A stretch of 64,000 nucleotides of DNA from Wenyingzhuangia marina (GTDB lineage Bacteria; Bacteroidota; Bacteroidia; Flavobacteriales; Flavobacteriaceae), in NCBI RefSeq assembly GCF_900130035.1, contig NZ_FQXQ01000002.1, positions 62,001-126,000 of the forward strand, read 5' to 3'. The position numbers were made by a program, and so were the translations under genes. A model generated the notes under the pieces. It was not told where the DNA came from. It saw only the letters and a list, made by a program, of their open reading frames with translations, and ran no database searches. Below, piece by piece: positions 51,633 to 59,711 of this stretch (within the stretch, counting starts at the first letter, position 1; every line of letters starts with the position of its first letter).

Positions 51633-53816
51633 TTATTCTCCTCCCGGTAAACAGTGTTGTCTTAAATAATTAGTATACAAAGTTTGTAAATGTTCACTTG
51701 TCCCTGCTCCTTCTGAAATGGAATGAGAACGGTTTGGGTAGGCCATTAACTGAAATTGCTTGTTGTGTTTAACCAATTCATTAATCAACATTTCGGCATT
51801 ATTATAATGTACATTGTCATCGCCTGTTCCGTGTATGTATAATAAGTTTCCTTCTAAGTTTTTAGCGTGTGTAATTGGAGATCCATCAATAAAATCTTGT
51901 ATATTTTCTTGTGGCAATCCCATATAACGTTCTTGGTAAATATTGTCATAGGTCAGTTGGTTTCCCACTGCAGCAATGGCAATTCCAGTTTGGTAAATTT
52001 TAGGGTATTTAAACAACAAGTTTAAAGTGGTAGAACCTCCTCCACTCCAACCCCAAACGGCTACACGTTTGGCATCTACAAAATCCCAGGTTAATACTTC
52101 TTTGGCAGCCATGGCTTGGTCAGAAATGTTTAATTTTCCTATATTTCTGTAAATGGCTTTTCGCCAAGCACGTCCTTTGGGTGCTGGGGTTCCTCGGTTG
52201 TCTATAGACATATAAATATAACCATCATCGGCCATGTTTCCTTTATACAATCGGTTCCCTCCTACACCATATTGGTCTTTTACATTGGCTCCCCAAGGTT
52301 CTGCATAAACCATAAAAACAACAGGATATTTTTTAGAAGTATCAAAGTTGGTAGGTTTTATCATCCAACCATCCATTTCAGTACCATCTGCAATGGTTAC
52401 TTTAAAAAACTCAACCTTTTTTTCTACTTGTGCCGCTGCTACTTTAGCTTTAAAAGAAGTGTTATTATCTGTAGAAATATGGTTTGGTAAGCTAATGAAT
52501 TCTGCTACCGGTTTTGTATGCGTATTGCTAAAACTATGAAATGCATATTTTCCTGTAGGAGATACTGAATAATTATGAGTCCCCTCAAAATCTAAAGGGG
52601 TTACTCTTTTGGCTTTTCCTTTTCCATTTAATTTTGTTTTGTACAAATATTTTTGAGTAGCATTGTTTGGAGAGGCATAAAAATAGACCAAGTTTTTTTG
52701 TTCGTTTACCGCCAATACATCCATTACATCGTAATCTCCTTTGGTAATACAAGTTACTTTTCCTGTGGTACTAATTCTGTACAAATGTCTCCAACCATCT
52801 TTTTCACTAAACCACAAAAACTCTTTGTTGTTATTAATCCATAGAAATTTGTGACGATAGGTTAAGCCATAAGAATTTTCCCATACACTTAAAACATCAA
52901 TCCAAGCAGCATCTTTTTCATCATAAATTTGTTTTGTTGTATTGGTAATAACGTTGCAGTTTAAAATTTTGCTTTCGTTTTGTTTACGATTTAATTGTTG
53001 TATAAATAAGTTTGTTGGTGAGTTCCATTCGATACGCGGTAAATAATGCTGACTAGGATCTCCTGCAATATTTAACCATGTAAGGTTTTTACTGTCTATT
53101 TCAATCACTCCTATTTTGGCAGGAGATGGAGTTTGTCCTGCTGTTGGATATTCTACTGGAATCACTTTGGAATACACATCATCAGTAAGATTAATCATGT
53201 TGTAATCACGTATTTCTCTTGCATCAATTTGCCAAAAAGCAATACGATTGCTATCTGGACTCCACTGAAAACCATCTCTACACGCAAATTCTTCTTCGTA
53301 AGCCCAATCAAAAGTTCCGTTAATTAACTTTCTGTTTCCATCAGTTGTTAAGGCAGTTTCTGTTTGTGTATCGACATCTTCCACGTACAAATTAAACTCA
53401 CTTACATAGGCTACTTTGCTAGCATCTGGTGATAGTTTTGCAAAACGAAGCGAAGAAGCGGGTCTGTTTTTTCCTATTTGAAAAAGGGATTTTGTGTTTA
53501 AGTCTAACAACCAATAATCTCCTTCTGTGTCTAATCTCCAAACTTTTTTAGTATTGGTGTAAAGAAGTATTTTTTGGTGATCTTTAGAAAAACTAAAGTC
53601 TCTAATGTTAAGAGGTGTACCATTGTTTGGCGTAATCATTTCTGCAGTAACCAAAACCTGTTTGGTGTTGCTAGGAAGTGTGGTTTTTGTAATTTGATTT
53701 TGTTCTACTCTGTAGAAAGAGTTTCCATCTTTAGACCAATTAATTTGTTGTGCATCACTAAATTTTATAATGACTAAAAATAGGATTGTAAACAGAAGGT
53801 TTTCTTTTTTTAACAT
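51633..53816 (-). CDS. S9-family prolyl peptidase, DPP-IV type, secreted
   Basis: A 727-residue serine peptidase with signal peptide (MLKKENLLFTILFLVIIKFSDAQ-type, shown only as its class). The N-terminal eight-bladed propeller (about 60-460) includes the DPP-IV double-Glu phrase WAYEEEFACRDGFQWSPD, the S2 exopeptidase signature. The C-terminal alpha/beta hydrolase has the nucleophile in WGWSGGGS, Asp in HGTGDDNVHYNN and His in RSHSISEGAG. Most DPP-IV relatives have GWSYGG or GWSFGG, so the second residue after Ser is unusual here. It removes N-terminal Xaa-Pro dipeptides in relatives and is probably periplasmic. Confidence 0.95.
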   Translation of the reverse strand: MLKKENLLFTILFLVIIKFSDAQQINWSKDGNSFYRVEQNQITKTTLPSNTKQVLVTAEMITPNNGTPLNIRDFSFSKDHQKILLYTNTKKVWRLDTEGDYWLLDLNTKSLFQIGKNRPASSLRFAKLSPDASKVAYVSEFNLYVEDVDTQTETALTTDGNRKLINGTFDWAYEEEFACRDGFQWSPDSNRIAFWQIDAREIRDYNMINLTDDVYSKVIPVEYPTAGQTPSPAKIGVIEIDSKNLTWLNIAGDPSQHYLPRIEWNSPTNLFIQQLNRKQNESKILNCNVITNTTKQIYDEKDAAWIDVLSVWENSYGLTYRHKFLWINNNKEFLWFSEKDGWRHLYRISTTGKVTCITKGDYDVMDVLAVNEQKNLVYFYASPNNATQKYLYKTKLNGKGKAKRVTPLDFEGTHNYSVSPTGKYAFHSFSNTHTKPVAEFISLPNHISTDNNTSFKAKVAAAQVEKKVEFFKVTIADGTEMDGWMIKPTNFDTSKKYPVVFMVYAEPWGANVKDQYGVGGNRLYKGNMADDGYIYMSIDNRGTPAPKGRAWRKAIYRNIGKLNISDQAMAAKEVLTWDFVDAKRVAVWGWSGGGSTTLNLLFKYPKIYQTGIAIAAVGNQLTYDNIYQERYMGLPQENIQDFIDGSPITHAKNLEGNLLYIHGTGDDNVHYNNAEMLINELVKHNKQFQLMAYPNRSHSISEGAGTSEHLQTLYTNYLRQHCLPGGE

Positions 53817-54074
53817 CGTTAGATTTTATAATTAACTTTTTTTTTGAATGGATGAAGTTAACTTTTTTTGGAATAAAACATGTTGTTATCACAGATAGAA
53901 TATTTATGGTTTTTAATCATGTTTTCTACTGTTTTAGAGATGACATCATAAAAAAAACGTAAGAAATCTATCAAATATTGGGTTGATTTTTTAACCATCA
54001 AATCTTGCCATTCATAAACCCAAGCTCCTATTTAATTGTATCTTTGTTTTTTTTAATAAGAAATTATCTTTTTT

Positions 54075-54686
54075 ATGCCTTTCAAAAAATTACATGCCGA
54101 TATCAAAGAAGTATTACAAAATCTAGAAATCACTACTCCTACCGATTTTCAAAAGACCAGTATTCCTGTTATTAAAAGTGGAACCAGTGTTTATTGTACG
54201 GCTCCTAAAGATGAAGGAAAAACCACTACTTTGATTTTAACAACCATGCATAAATTAAAATGTGAGGAAGTTGGTAATATTCCAAGAGCTTTGGTATTGG
54301 TAGAAAATAATGACAAAGCGCTGGATTTGTATCAATCTTTTTTAAAATATACCAAACAGACTTCTTTACGTGTGTATGTAGCCAATGAAAAAGAACACAT
54401 AGATTTGTTAAAATCAGAGATTTTTGAAGGAGTTGATATTTTGATTGCAACACCACAACTTATAGCTAAGTTACTGATGACTTATGGTGTAAACCTATCT
54501 GAATTAAAGATTTTTAACATAGATGATGCGGAGTTTTTATCGCAAACCAATGCTTACAATGCGGTGTTGTCTATCACCCAAAGCATTAGCAAATGCCAAT
54601 ATGTATTGTACTCCGAAAAAAGAAACCCTAATTTAAAACGATTGGAATCTTATTTTATGGAATATGCCAACGTAATTAGTGTTTAA
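54075..54686 (+). CDS. Degenerate DEAD-box helicase half (domain 1 only)
   Basis: A 203-residue protein with only the first RecA-like domain of a DEAD-box RNA helicase. A Q-motif-like start (FKKLHADIKEVLQNLEIT, PTDFQKTSIPVI) is kept, but the Walker A is APKDEGKTTT and the DEAD position reads NIDDAEFL, and motif III is YVLYSEK instead of SAT. There is no domain 2 and none is found downstream, where a minus-strand gene begins at once. It is probably inactive as a helicase and may bind RNA or another protein. The undamaged long frame argues against a fresh pseudogene. A TATCTTTG box lies at 54039-54046. Confidence 0.82.
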   Translation: MPFKKLHADIKEVLQNLEITTPTDFQKTSIPVIKSGTSVYCTAPKDEGKTTTLILTTMHKLKCEEVGNIPRALVLVENNDKALDLYQSFLKYTKQTSLRVYVANEKEHIDLLKSEIFEGVDILIATPQLIAKLLMTYGVNLSELKIFNIDDAEFLSQTNAYNAVLSITQSISKCQYVLYSEKRNPNLKRLESYFMEYANVISV

Positions 54687-54698
54687 ACGTTATACATT

Positions 54699-54878
54699 TT
54701 AACCTTTCCTATTTCTTTGCATCTTTCTGATGATGAAAAATATGATTAAAATTAAAATAGGTCCACCTAAATACAGAATGATTTCCAAGGGATTAGAAAA
54801 ATCAAGTGCTTCGTTATCATCTGGATGTGGAATTTCCGAAGGAATTTGCAATAAAATTAACTTTGTAAGTAATAGCAT
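54699..54878 (-). CDS. Small single-pass membrane protein
   Basis: A 59-residue open frame with ATG at 54876-54878 and TAA at 54699-54701. It has a short hydrophobic start (MLLLTKLILLQIP), a polar acidic stretch (SEIPHPDDNEALDFSNPLE), one transmembrane helix (IILYLGGPILILIIFFII) and a basic end (RKMQRNRKG). The pattern of N-terminal acidic loop, helix and basic tail is typical of a short conserved type of membrane protein in Flavobacteriia. It is convergent with the helicase half, 12 bases apart. A plus-strand frame over the same bases (54730-54912) lacks any protein-like pattern. Confidence 0.7.
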   Translation of the reverse strand: MLLLTKLILLQIPSEIPHPDDNEALDFSNPLEIILYLGGPILILIIFFIIRKMQRNRKG

Positions 54879-55123
54879 TTTTTATTTTTTTTTAAGATTA
54901 CAGATTCTTTAAGTTAAGAAAAAATAGAGGCTTTAAAAAATGTTTTTTAGCTTATGGAAATATTAAAATGTAATAACATTTGATTATTTCTTTTATAAAA
55001 AGGCAACTAGGCCTTGTAATAGTGCATTGTTTTAAATGAAAATACTTAAATTTGGTACAACCATTTGTGTTTAAAGTGCTGATTGGTAAAATAAAACACA
55101 ATTAGTTTTGCTAAAATTATTAC

Positions 55124-56218
55124 ATGTCTATATTACTACCTAGTACTCAAAAATTTATTTTAAAATTTAGACAAAGGCTTATGTATTACCGTGATGGTTT
55201 TTATATTATGCCTTACATTGCTAATTCTCCTAAAGCAACACTAAATAGTTTAGAATCAATGCCTTTTATAAAGAACTATCCTGATCAGAATATGATGAGT
55301 TCTAATAATCCCTTTTTTAATGGCGATTTTCATTATCAAGAATTGGAAGAAGGTTTATGGCTTTTAGTTTCTAACATAAAATTTAAAAAGAATGTAAGTT
55401 ACGATTTGATTTATGACAAATCCATCCCCGCTAGTTATTACACACTTAGTTACTATATTCATAAAAATAAAATAAAATCAACGCCTTCATTAATTGACAA
55501 TAAAGTTAATATAGATAAGTCATGGATTCTTTTTAAACCTGGTGCCAAAGCGATCAATGCACATTTTGCTGGTTCTGAATCTATTTTTTTAACCATCAAC
55601 TTTTCAGAAAGCTGGATGGAAAAAAATGCCAGTTCAAGTGATTTATTTATTGATGAGAAATTAAAAAAATGGTTAAAATCAGAAGATGAATGTTTGATTT
55701 TACCTGAGCTTTTTAATGGTTCCAATCATGTATCACAGCCTGTGTTAGATAGTATTTTATTCAAAGGAAATAAAGGAGTAATAGATGTTTTAAAATTAAA
55801 AATTCAATCACTTGAGTTGATTTCTTTTTTCATAAAAAAAATGAAAGAGACAGGTGGAAATAATAGACATTATATTCCTATAAACCAAAATAGAAGAAAA
55901 ATTATCAAAGCAGAAAAACGAATATGTGATGCTATTTTTCAAGATTTTCCGGGAGTTGAAGAAATTGCTTCTTATGTTGGAATGTCTCAAACCAAACTCA
56001 AAGCTGATTTTAAAAACACATATGGAAAGACGTTGTTTAAGTATTACCAATACAAACAAATGGAAACGGCCAGAAATATGTTGATGAAAGAACCTAATTT
56101 AAAAATAACCTATATCGCTAATGTTTTAGGTTATGCCAATGTTAGTAAATTTTCGTCTGCTTTTAGAAATTGTTTTGGGTATTTACCTTCTGAAATGAAT
56201 ATAGAAAGTGAGTCCTAA
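55124..56218 (+). CDS. AraC-family transcriptional regulator with long sensor domain
   Basis: A 364-residue regulator. The N-terminal 250 residues form an unassigned sensor (LLVSNIKFKKNVSYDLIYDK, ILFKPGAKAINAHFAGSES); the C-terminal double helix-turn-helix runs about 265-360 (EIASYVGMSQTKLKADFKNT, then ITYIANVLGYANVSKFSSAF). The layout is that of Bacteroidota PchR-like regulators. A 184-base gap to the next gene on the same strand contains a long inverted repeat (56245-56385), which may include its operator sites. The ligand is unknown. Confidence 0.9.
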   Translation: MSILLPSTQKFILKFRQRLMYYRDGFYIMPYIANSPKATLNSLESMPFIKNYPDQNMMSSNNPFFNGDFHYQELEEGLWLLVSNIKFKKNVSYDLIYDKSIPASYYTLSYYIHKNKIKSTPSLIDNKVNIDKSWILFKPGAKAINAHFAGSESIFLTINFSESWMEKNASSSDLFIDEKLKKWLKSEDECLILPELFNGSNHVSQPVLDSILFKGNKGVIDVLKLKIQSLELISFFIKKMKETGGNNRHYIPINQNRRKIIKAEKRICDAIFQDFPGVEEIASYVGMSQTKLKADFKNTYGKTLFKYYQYKQMETARNMLMKEPNLKITYIANVLGYANVSKFSSAFRNCFGYLPSEMNIESES

Positions 56219-56244
56219 TTAAAGTTTATGACTGTTTTTTTATC

Positions 56245-56385
56245 ATTAATATTCTTATTAACAGGTGTTTAATATGTCTTTTAAGGATATACTTTTGTCT
56301 TATTGGAGCTGTTTTGTCTATTTTTTTTAAATAATTTTATTCTTATAGGTAGTTTTTTGAAAACCTGTAAAGTAAGAATATTAAT
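56245..56385. repeat. Long inverted repeat around a possible promoter
   Basis: The left arm 56245-56266 (ATTAATATTCTTA then ACAGGT) is matched inverted by the right arm 56363-56385 (ACCTGT then TAAGAATATTAAT): 13 + 6 identical bases per arm with a short divergent spacer of 3 and 4 bases, and 96 bases between arms. TACTTTTG at 56290-56297 lies between, so the arms flank a possible promoter of the gene at 56403. Regulator half-sites or a remnant of a mobile element are both possible. Confidence 0.65.
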
Positions 56386-56402
56386 AAATAATTTATATCA
56401 AA

Positions 56403-57110
56403 ATGGCAGCAATTAGTATTACTTTAAATCAAGCTACAAATACTTTTTCTATTACATTAGACAAATGGGAATGGACAGGGTTAACTGTAAATGGGACTTC
56501 AGTTCCCTCTTCTCAAGGAGATATTCAATTTGAATTTAATCAAGCTTCTCCAGGAAACATACATTTTGTAGCTACAGCTAATCAATACATTGATCTTGTT
56601 AATCCAGGGAACACAATGTATATTAAAGGTGTAGAAAATGACACTTATATGTGTGTAATTAGTTATCAAGAAACGGCAAATCCCAAAGTCATTACTTTAT
56701 ATGGAATATTAGCGGTTATACCTGCTCCTGTTCCAGGTGCTGTAAATGGGCCTATAACTTTTTCTCAAGGTAGAATGACAGGAAGTTTTCAAACCATCAA
56801 TAAAAATATAAACCCTAACACTTCATTAGTAGGAACAAAATGGAGATTATCTATGAATCAACAAGGAACAGAAGTTAATGTTAATATAGCATTTGATGAT
56901 TCAGGAAAATGTAGTTACGGTCCATATAATTGTAGCTATACTCAAACAGAGTCGAGTTTTATTATATTAAATCCTCACGATTCAAGCCAAGTAACTAAAA
57001 TTTCGGGGACTTTTAACATTAGTAATGGAACAGGTGAAGGAATGTTAACAAACGAATTTAATCACCAACCGATTGGTTTAAAAATACCTTTTACTTTAAA
57101 AAAACTTTAA
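56403..57110 (+). CDS. Protein of unknown function, beta-rich
   Basis: A 235-residue protein not recognised. It has no signal peptide, is rich in Thr, Asn and Gly, and seems to have two beta domains: about 1-115 (ISITLNQATNTFSITLDKWE, QYIDLVNPGNTMYIKGVEND) and about 125-235 (TSLVGTKWRLSMNQQGTEV, FDDSGKCSYGPYNCSYTQTE), joined by a Pro/Gly linker (VIPAPVPGAVNGPI). The second part has the W-rich 'GTKWRLS' start reminiscent of lipocalin-like or META domains, and a pair of cysteines (C174, C180) that could be structural. It follows the AraC gene on the same strand with a repeat-flanked promoter region, and ends in a terminator. Confidence 0.75.
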   Translation: MAAISITLNQATNTFSITLDKWEWTGLTVNGTSVPSSQGDIQFEFNQASPGNIHFVATANQYIDLVNPGNTMYIKGVENDTYMCVISYQETANPKVITLYGILAVIPAPVPGAVNGPITFSQGRMTGSFQTINKNINPNTSLVGTKWRLSMNQQGTEVNVNIAFDDSGKCSYGPYNCSYTQTESSFIILNPHDSSQVTKISGTFNISNGTGEGMLTNEFNHQPIGLKIPFTLKKL

Positions 57111-57160
57111 TTTTTTAAGATAAGATAGATATAAAACATCTATTCAAATTACAACAAAAA

Positions 57161-57182
57161 ACCAGATGATTAATCATCTGGT
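57161..57182. terminator. Bidirectional terminator
   Basis: A perfect 22-bp palindrome (ACCAGATGATT / AATCATCTGGT) with an A-run before and a T-run after, between the convergent genes ending at 57110 and 57210. Confidence 0.93.
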
Positions 57183-57209
57183 TTTTTTATAAAGAATAAT
57201 ATCTGAAAA

Positions 57210-58232
57210 TTATTTTATTTCTTCTCTTCCATCAATATGAATGGCAAAACGACCTTTTTCTTTGGCATGTGTTTGCTCTTGTTCTGGCCAAGGCCAACCA
57301 CCAAATTGTGTGGTTTGATATTCGTGAAAAGCTTCTTGAATTTCGGCATCTGTATTCATTACAAAAGGTCCGTATTGAACCACAGGCTCGTTTAATGGTT
57401 TTCCTTGTAACACTAATAAAAATGCTTCCTTACTTCCATTCTGAATGCTTATAGCTTCCTCAGGATTTACTTCAATAATACTTTCTTTAGGAATTTTGTT
57501 TTCTTCTATAACTAGATGATCTCCTTGGTAAAAGTAAAGTGTTTTATGCACTCCTTTTACTGTACTTGCAGGTAACGTAAACGTAGCATTTGCTTCCATT
57601 TTAATAGTCAACACCTCTACTCCATTGGCCGGATTCGCAGCCCAAGAATCTGGTGTAGTATCTGGAGCTTGGGTTCCTTTATAATTTCCAGCAATCACAT
57701 CAATAAAGGTTTTGTTTCCAAGATCATCTGTTTCTGTTATTACAGGAATCATGTCTTTCCAAAGCATTTTAAAATGTGGCTCTACCAACTTGCTTACTTT
57801 TGGCAGATTTAGCCAAATTTGAAAAATTTCTAAAGGATTTTTTTTGTCTTGATGAATTAAAGGAAACATTTCAGAGTGTAAAATTCCTTTTCCTGCGGTC
57901 ATCCATTGTACATCTCCTTCTCCAAAACGTCCTGCTCCACCCAAGGAATCCGTATGATCTACAAAACCTTCTTTGTTAATGGTAATGGTTTCAAAACCTT
58001 TGTGCGGATGGTATGGAAAACCAGGAACTCTACGTCCGTGATACATTCTAAATCCATCTTTAATCACAAAATCTTGTCCTATATTTCTCCCTATAAATTC
58101 TTTTTTAGGCATTCCCATCTGTTCATCTCCTGCTGGAAAATCATCTTTGTGATAAGCACAAAACAAGAAAGGATCTTTTGTTTCCCATGGAAATCCTAAA
58201 GGTTTTATATTTTTTATTTTTGTCATACTCAT
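57210..58232 (-). CDS. Pirin-family protein (second copy)
   Basis: A 340-residue pirin-type bicupin. The metal residues are complete: H75 and H77 (PYHPHKG), H119 and E121 (LHSEMFP), the same 44-residue spacing as in the other copy at 8217-9098. The N-terminus is longer (FPWETKDPFLFCAYHKDDFP) and the C-terminal cupin (about 215-310) more divergent. The two copies belong to different branches of the family and are not recent duplicates. A quercetinase-like or regulatory role is possible. The start at 58232 or the second ATG at 58226 cannot be resolved. Confidence 0.9.
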   Translation of the reverse strand: MSMTKIKNIKPLGFPWETKDPFLFCAYHKDDFPAGDEQMGMPKKEFIGRNIGQDFVIKDGFRMYHGRRVPGFPYHPHKGFETITINKEGFVDHTDSLGGAGRFGEGDVQWMTAGKGILHSEMFPLIHQDKKNPLEIFQIWLNLPKVSKLVEPHFKMLWKDMIPVITETDDLGNKTFIDVIAGNYKGTQAPDTTPDSWAANPANGVEVLTIKMEANATFTLPASTVKGVHKTLYFYQGDHLVIEENKIPKESIIEVNPEEAISIQNGSKEAFLLVLQGKPLNEPVVQYGPFVMNTDAEIQEAFHEYQTTQFGGWPWPEQEQTHAKEKGRFAIHIDGREEIK

Positions 58233-58332
58233 GATATATTTTTTAATTGTTGTTTATACAACAATAGTCCTAATTAAAGATACAAACTTACAACTATCAT
58301 ACAAATTCTAAAGGAATAAAGCAGGGGATTTA

Positions 58333-59010
58333 TTAATTTCTATGATGTTTTAAGGCTAATGAGTTCATATCCTTATTTTCTAAATGTTTGTTTTCTTGAG
58401 GGAAAAACAAGGTATTAATCATTGCTTTTCCAAAGGAAGTCGTAGTTAAAATATTTTTAGACTTTTTCAATAATGGAAAAAAGGGTCTTAATAAGACATA
58501 AATTATATTGTACCAAAACGTTTTTGAGCTAATTCCTTTTTCTGGTAAAATGGCTCCTAAACGAATCATGTAAGCATCTTTAAACCCTTTGTTTAAAATG
58601 TAGTTTTCGGTTTTACCCTTTACCCTAGCCCACATAACATTCCCTTTTTCGGTACTGTCTGTGCCTTTACCAGAAACATAATTCACCACCATGTTCGGAT
58701 TGGTTTGATACAAAACATCTGTCAGTTTTTTAGTGTACTCAAAGGTAACTTTTGAGAATTCCTCTTCATTTAAACCTATAGAAGAAATTCCCATACAATG
58801 AAAACAAGCATCATAGCCATTCATTTCATTTTTAATACTTTCAACCTCTGAAAAATCTTTTAAAATGACTTCATGAATTTTATCATCTTTTAATTCTAAA
58901 GAACGTCTGTTAATCAGTAATATTTTCTCAATATCAACACTTTCTAAACATTCATACAAAACGGCTTTTCCTACCATTCCTGTACTTCCTGTAATAATTA
59001 CTTTTTTCAT
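58333..59010 (-). CDS. NAD(P)-binding epimerase/reductase-like protein
   Basis: A 225-residue atypical short-chain dehydrogenase-type protein with a Rossmann start, VIITGSTGMVGKAVL, and the middle region DACFHCMGISSIGLNEEEF. VNYVSGKGTDSTEKGNVMW replaces the usual YxxxK context; catalytic residues are not clear. These proteins (HTATIP2-like) bind NAD(P)H, and some have oxidoreductase activity. It is followed 18 bases upstream on the same strand by the DUF4251 gene, so the two are probably co-transcribed. Confidence 0.85.
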   Translation of the reverse strand: MKKVIITGSTGMVGKAVLYECLESVDIEKILLINRRSLELKDDKIHEVILKDFSEVESIKNEMNGYDACFHCMGISSIGLNEEEFSKVTFEYTKKLTDVLYQTNPNMVVNYVSGKGTDSTEKGNVMWARVKGKTENYILNKGFKDAYMIRLGAILPEKGISSKTFWYNIIYVLLRPFFPLLKKSKNILTTTSFGKAMINTLFFPQENKHLENKDMNSLALKHHRN

Positions 59011-59028
59011 GTATGTATTTTCTAGAAA

Positions 59029-59598
59029 TTATTGCACCTCTTTGGTAGTCTTTTTTTTGATTTCTCCACGGTAGCTAATAGGCGATCTAGAAGTACTATT
59101 GATGAAAATATCACCTTGAAGGTTTGGAAACAATCTTATAGAAATAGTAAAGCTTTCTGAGCTGCTTTCACTTTTTGCATTAAAGTTAATTAGGTAAGAA
59201 TCATCTTTTCTTTTAGTGACTTTGTAATCTTTCATCAAACCTTTCAACTTAATAGCGCTATCTCCTCCTCCATAGTTTACATTCATTTGGCGTTCCCCAT
59301 AAAAAGGTAAATGAGAAGAGATACTATCACCAGCAATGGTTAAAAAGTTAGAATTTCCTGTTAAACTAACACTTCCTGCACTACTGCCAGGAGGCATTAT
59401 TCCGGAGTTCATTACTTGCTGCAAGGCATTGGTTACTTGTGGTCGTGCCCAATTTGAAATAATAGTCAAGTTTTGTTCTAAAACCAAACTATCTAATGTA
59501 TTTATCTGTGTTTGTAGACTTGCTTTTTTGGGAGTACTACAAGATACAATAGCAACCATTAAAAGGAAGCTTACTGTTAAAAATTTTAGTTTTCTCAT
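59029..59598 (-). CDS. DUF4251-like lipoprotein
   Basis: A 189-residue lipoprotein (lipobox AIVSC, C20). The helical first part (about 30-70: LDSLVLEQNLTIISNWARPQ) is followed by a beta-rich region with FLTIAGDSISSHLPFYGERQ, NVNYGGGDSAIKLKG and LFPNLQGDIFINSTSRSPIS, phrases that mark the DUF4251 family common in Bacteroidota. No function is known. It lies 18 bases before the NAD(P)-binding gene. Confidence 0.85.
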   Translation of the reverse strand: MRKLKFLTVSFLLMVAIVSCSTPKKASLQTQINTLDSLVLEQNLTIISNWARPQVTNALQQVMNSGIMPPGSSAGSVSLTGNSNFLTIAGDSISSHLPFYGERQMNVNYGGGDSAIKLKGLMKDYKVTKRKDDSYLINFNAKSESSSESFTISIRLFPNLQGDIFINSTSRSPISYRGEIKKKTTKEVQ

Positions 59599-59711
59599 AC
59601 TTAAATATACAAAATGTCATTTGATTATAAAATCAAAAAAAGCACCTTTGTCCCATGTTGTAAAACAATAGGATCTAAAGGTGCAAAACTCAAATATAAA
59701 AGGGTATAAAC

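Noticed and set aside
53817-54074. tRNA or small RNA in the gap before the helicase half
   Set aside because: No cloverleaf or stable hairpin could be drawn; only a TATCTTTG promoter-like box was seen.
54730-54912. Plus-strand frame of 60 codons
   Set aside because: It lies over the minus-strand small membrane protein gene, has no protein-like pattern and its end is a low-complexity T-rich stretch.
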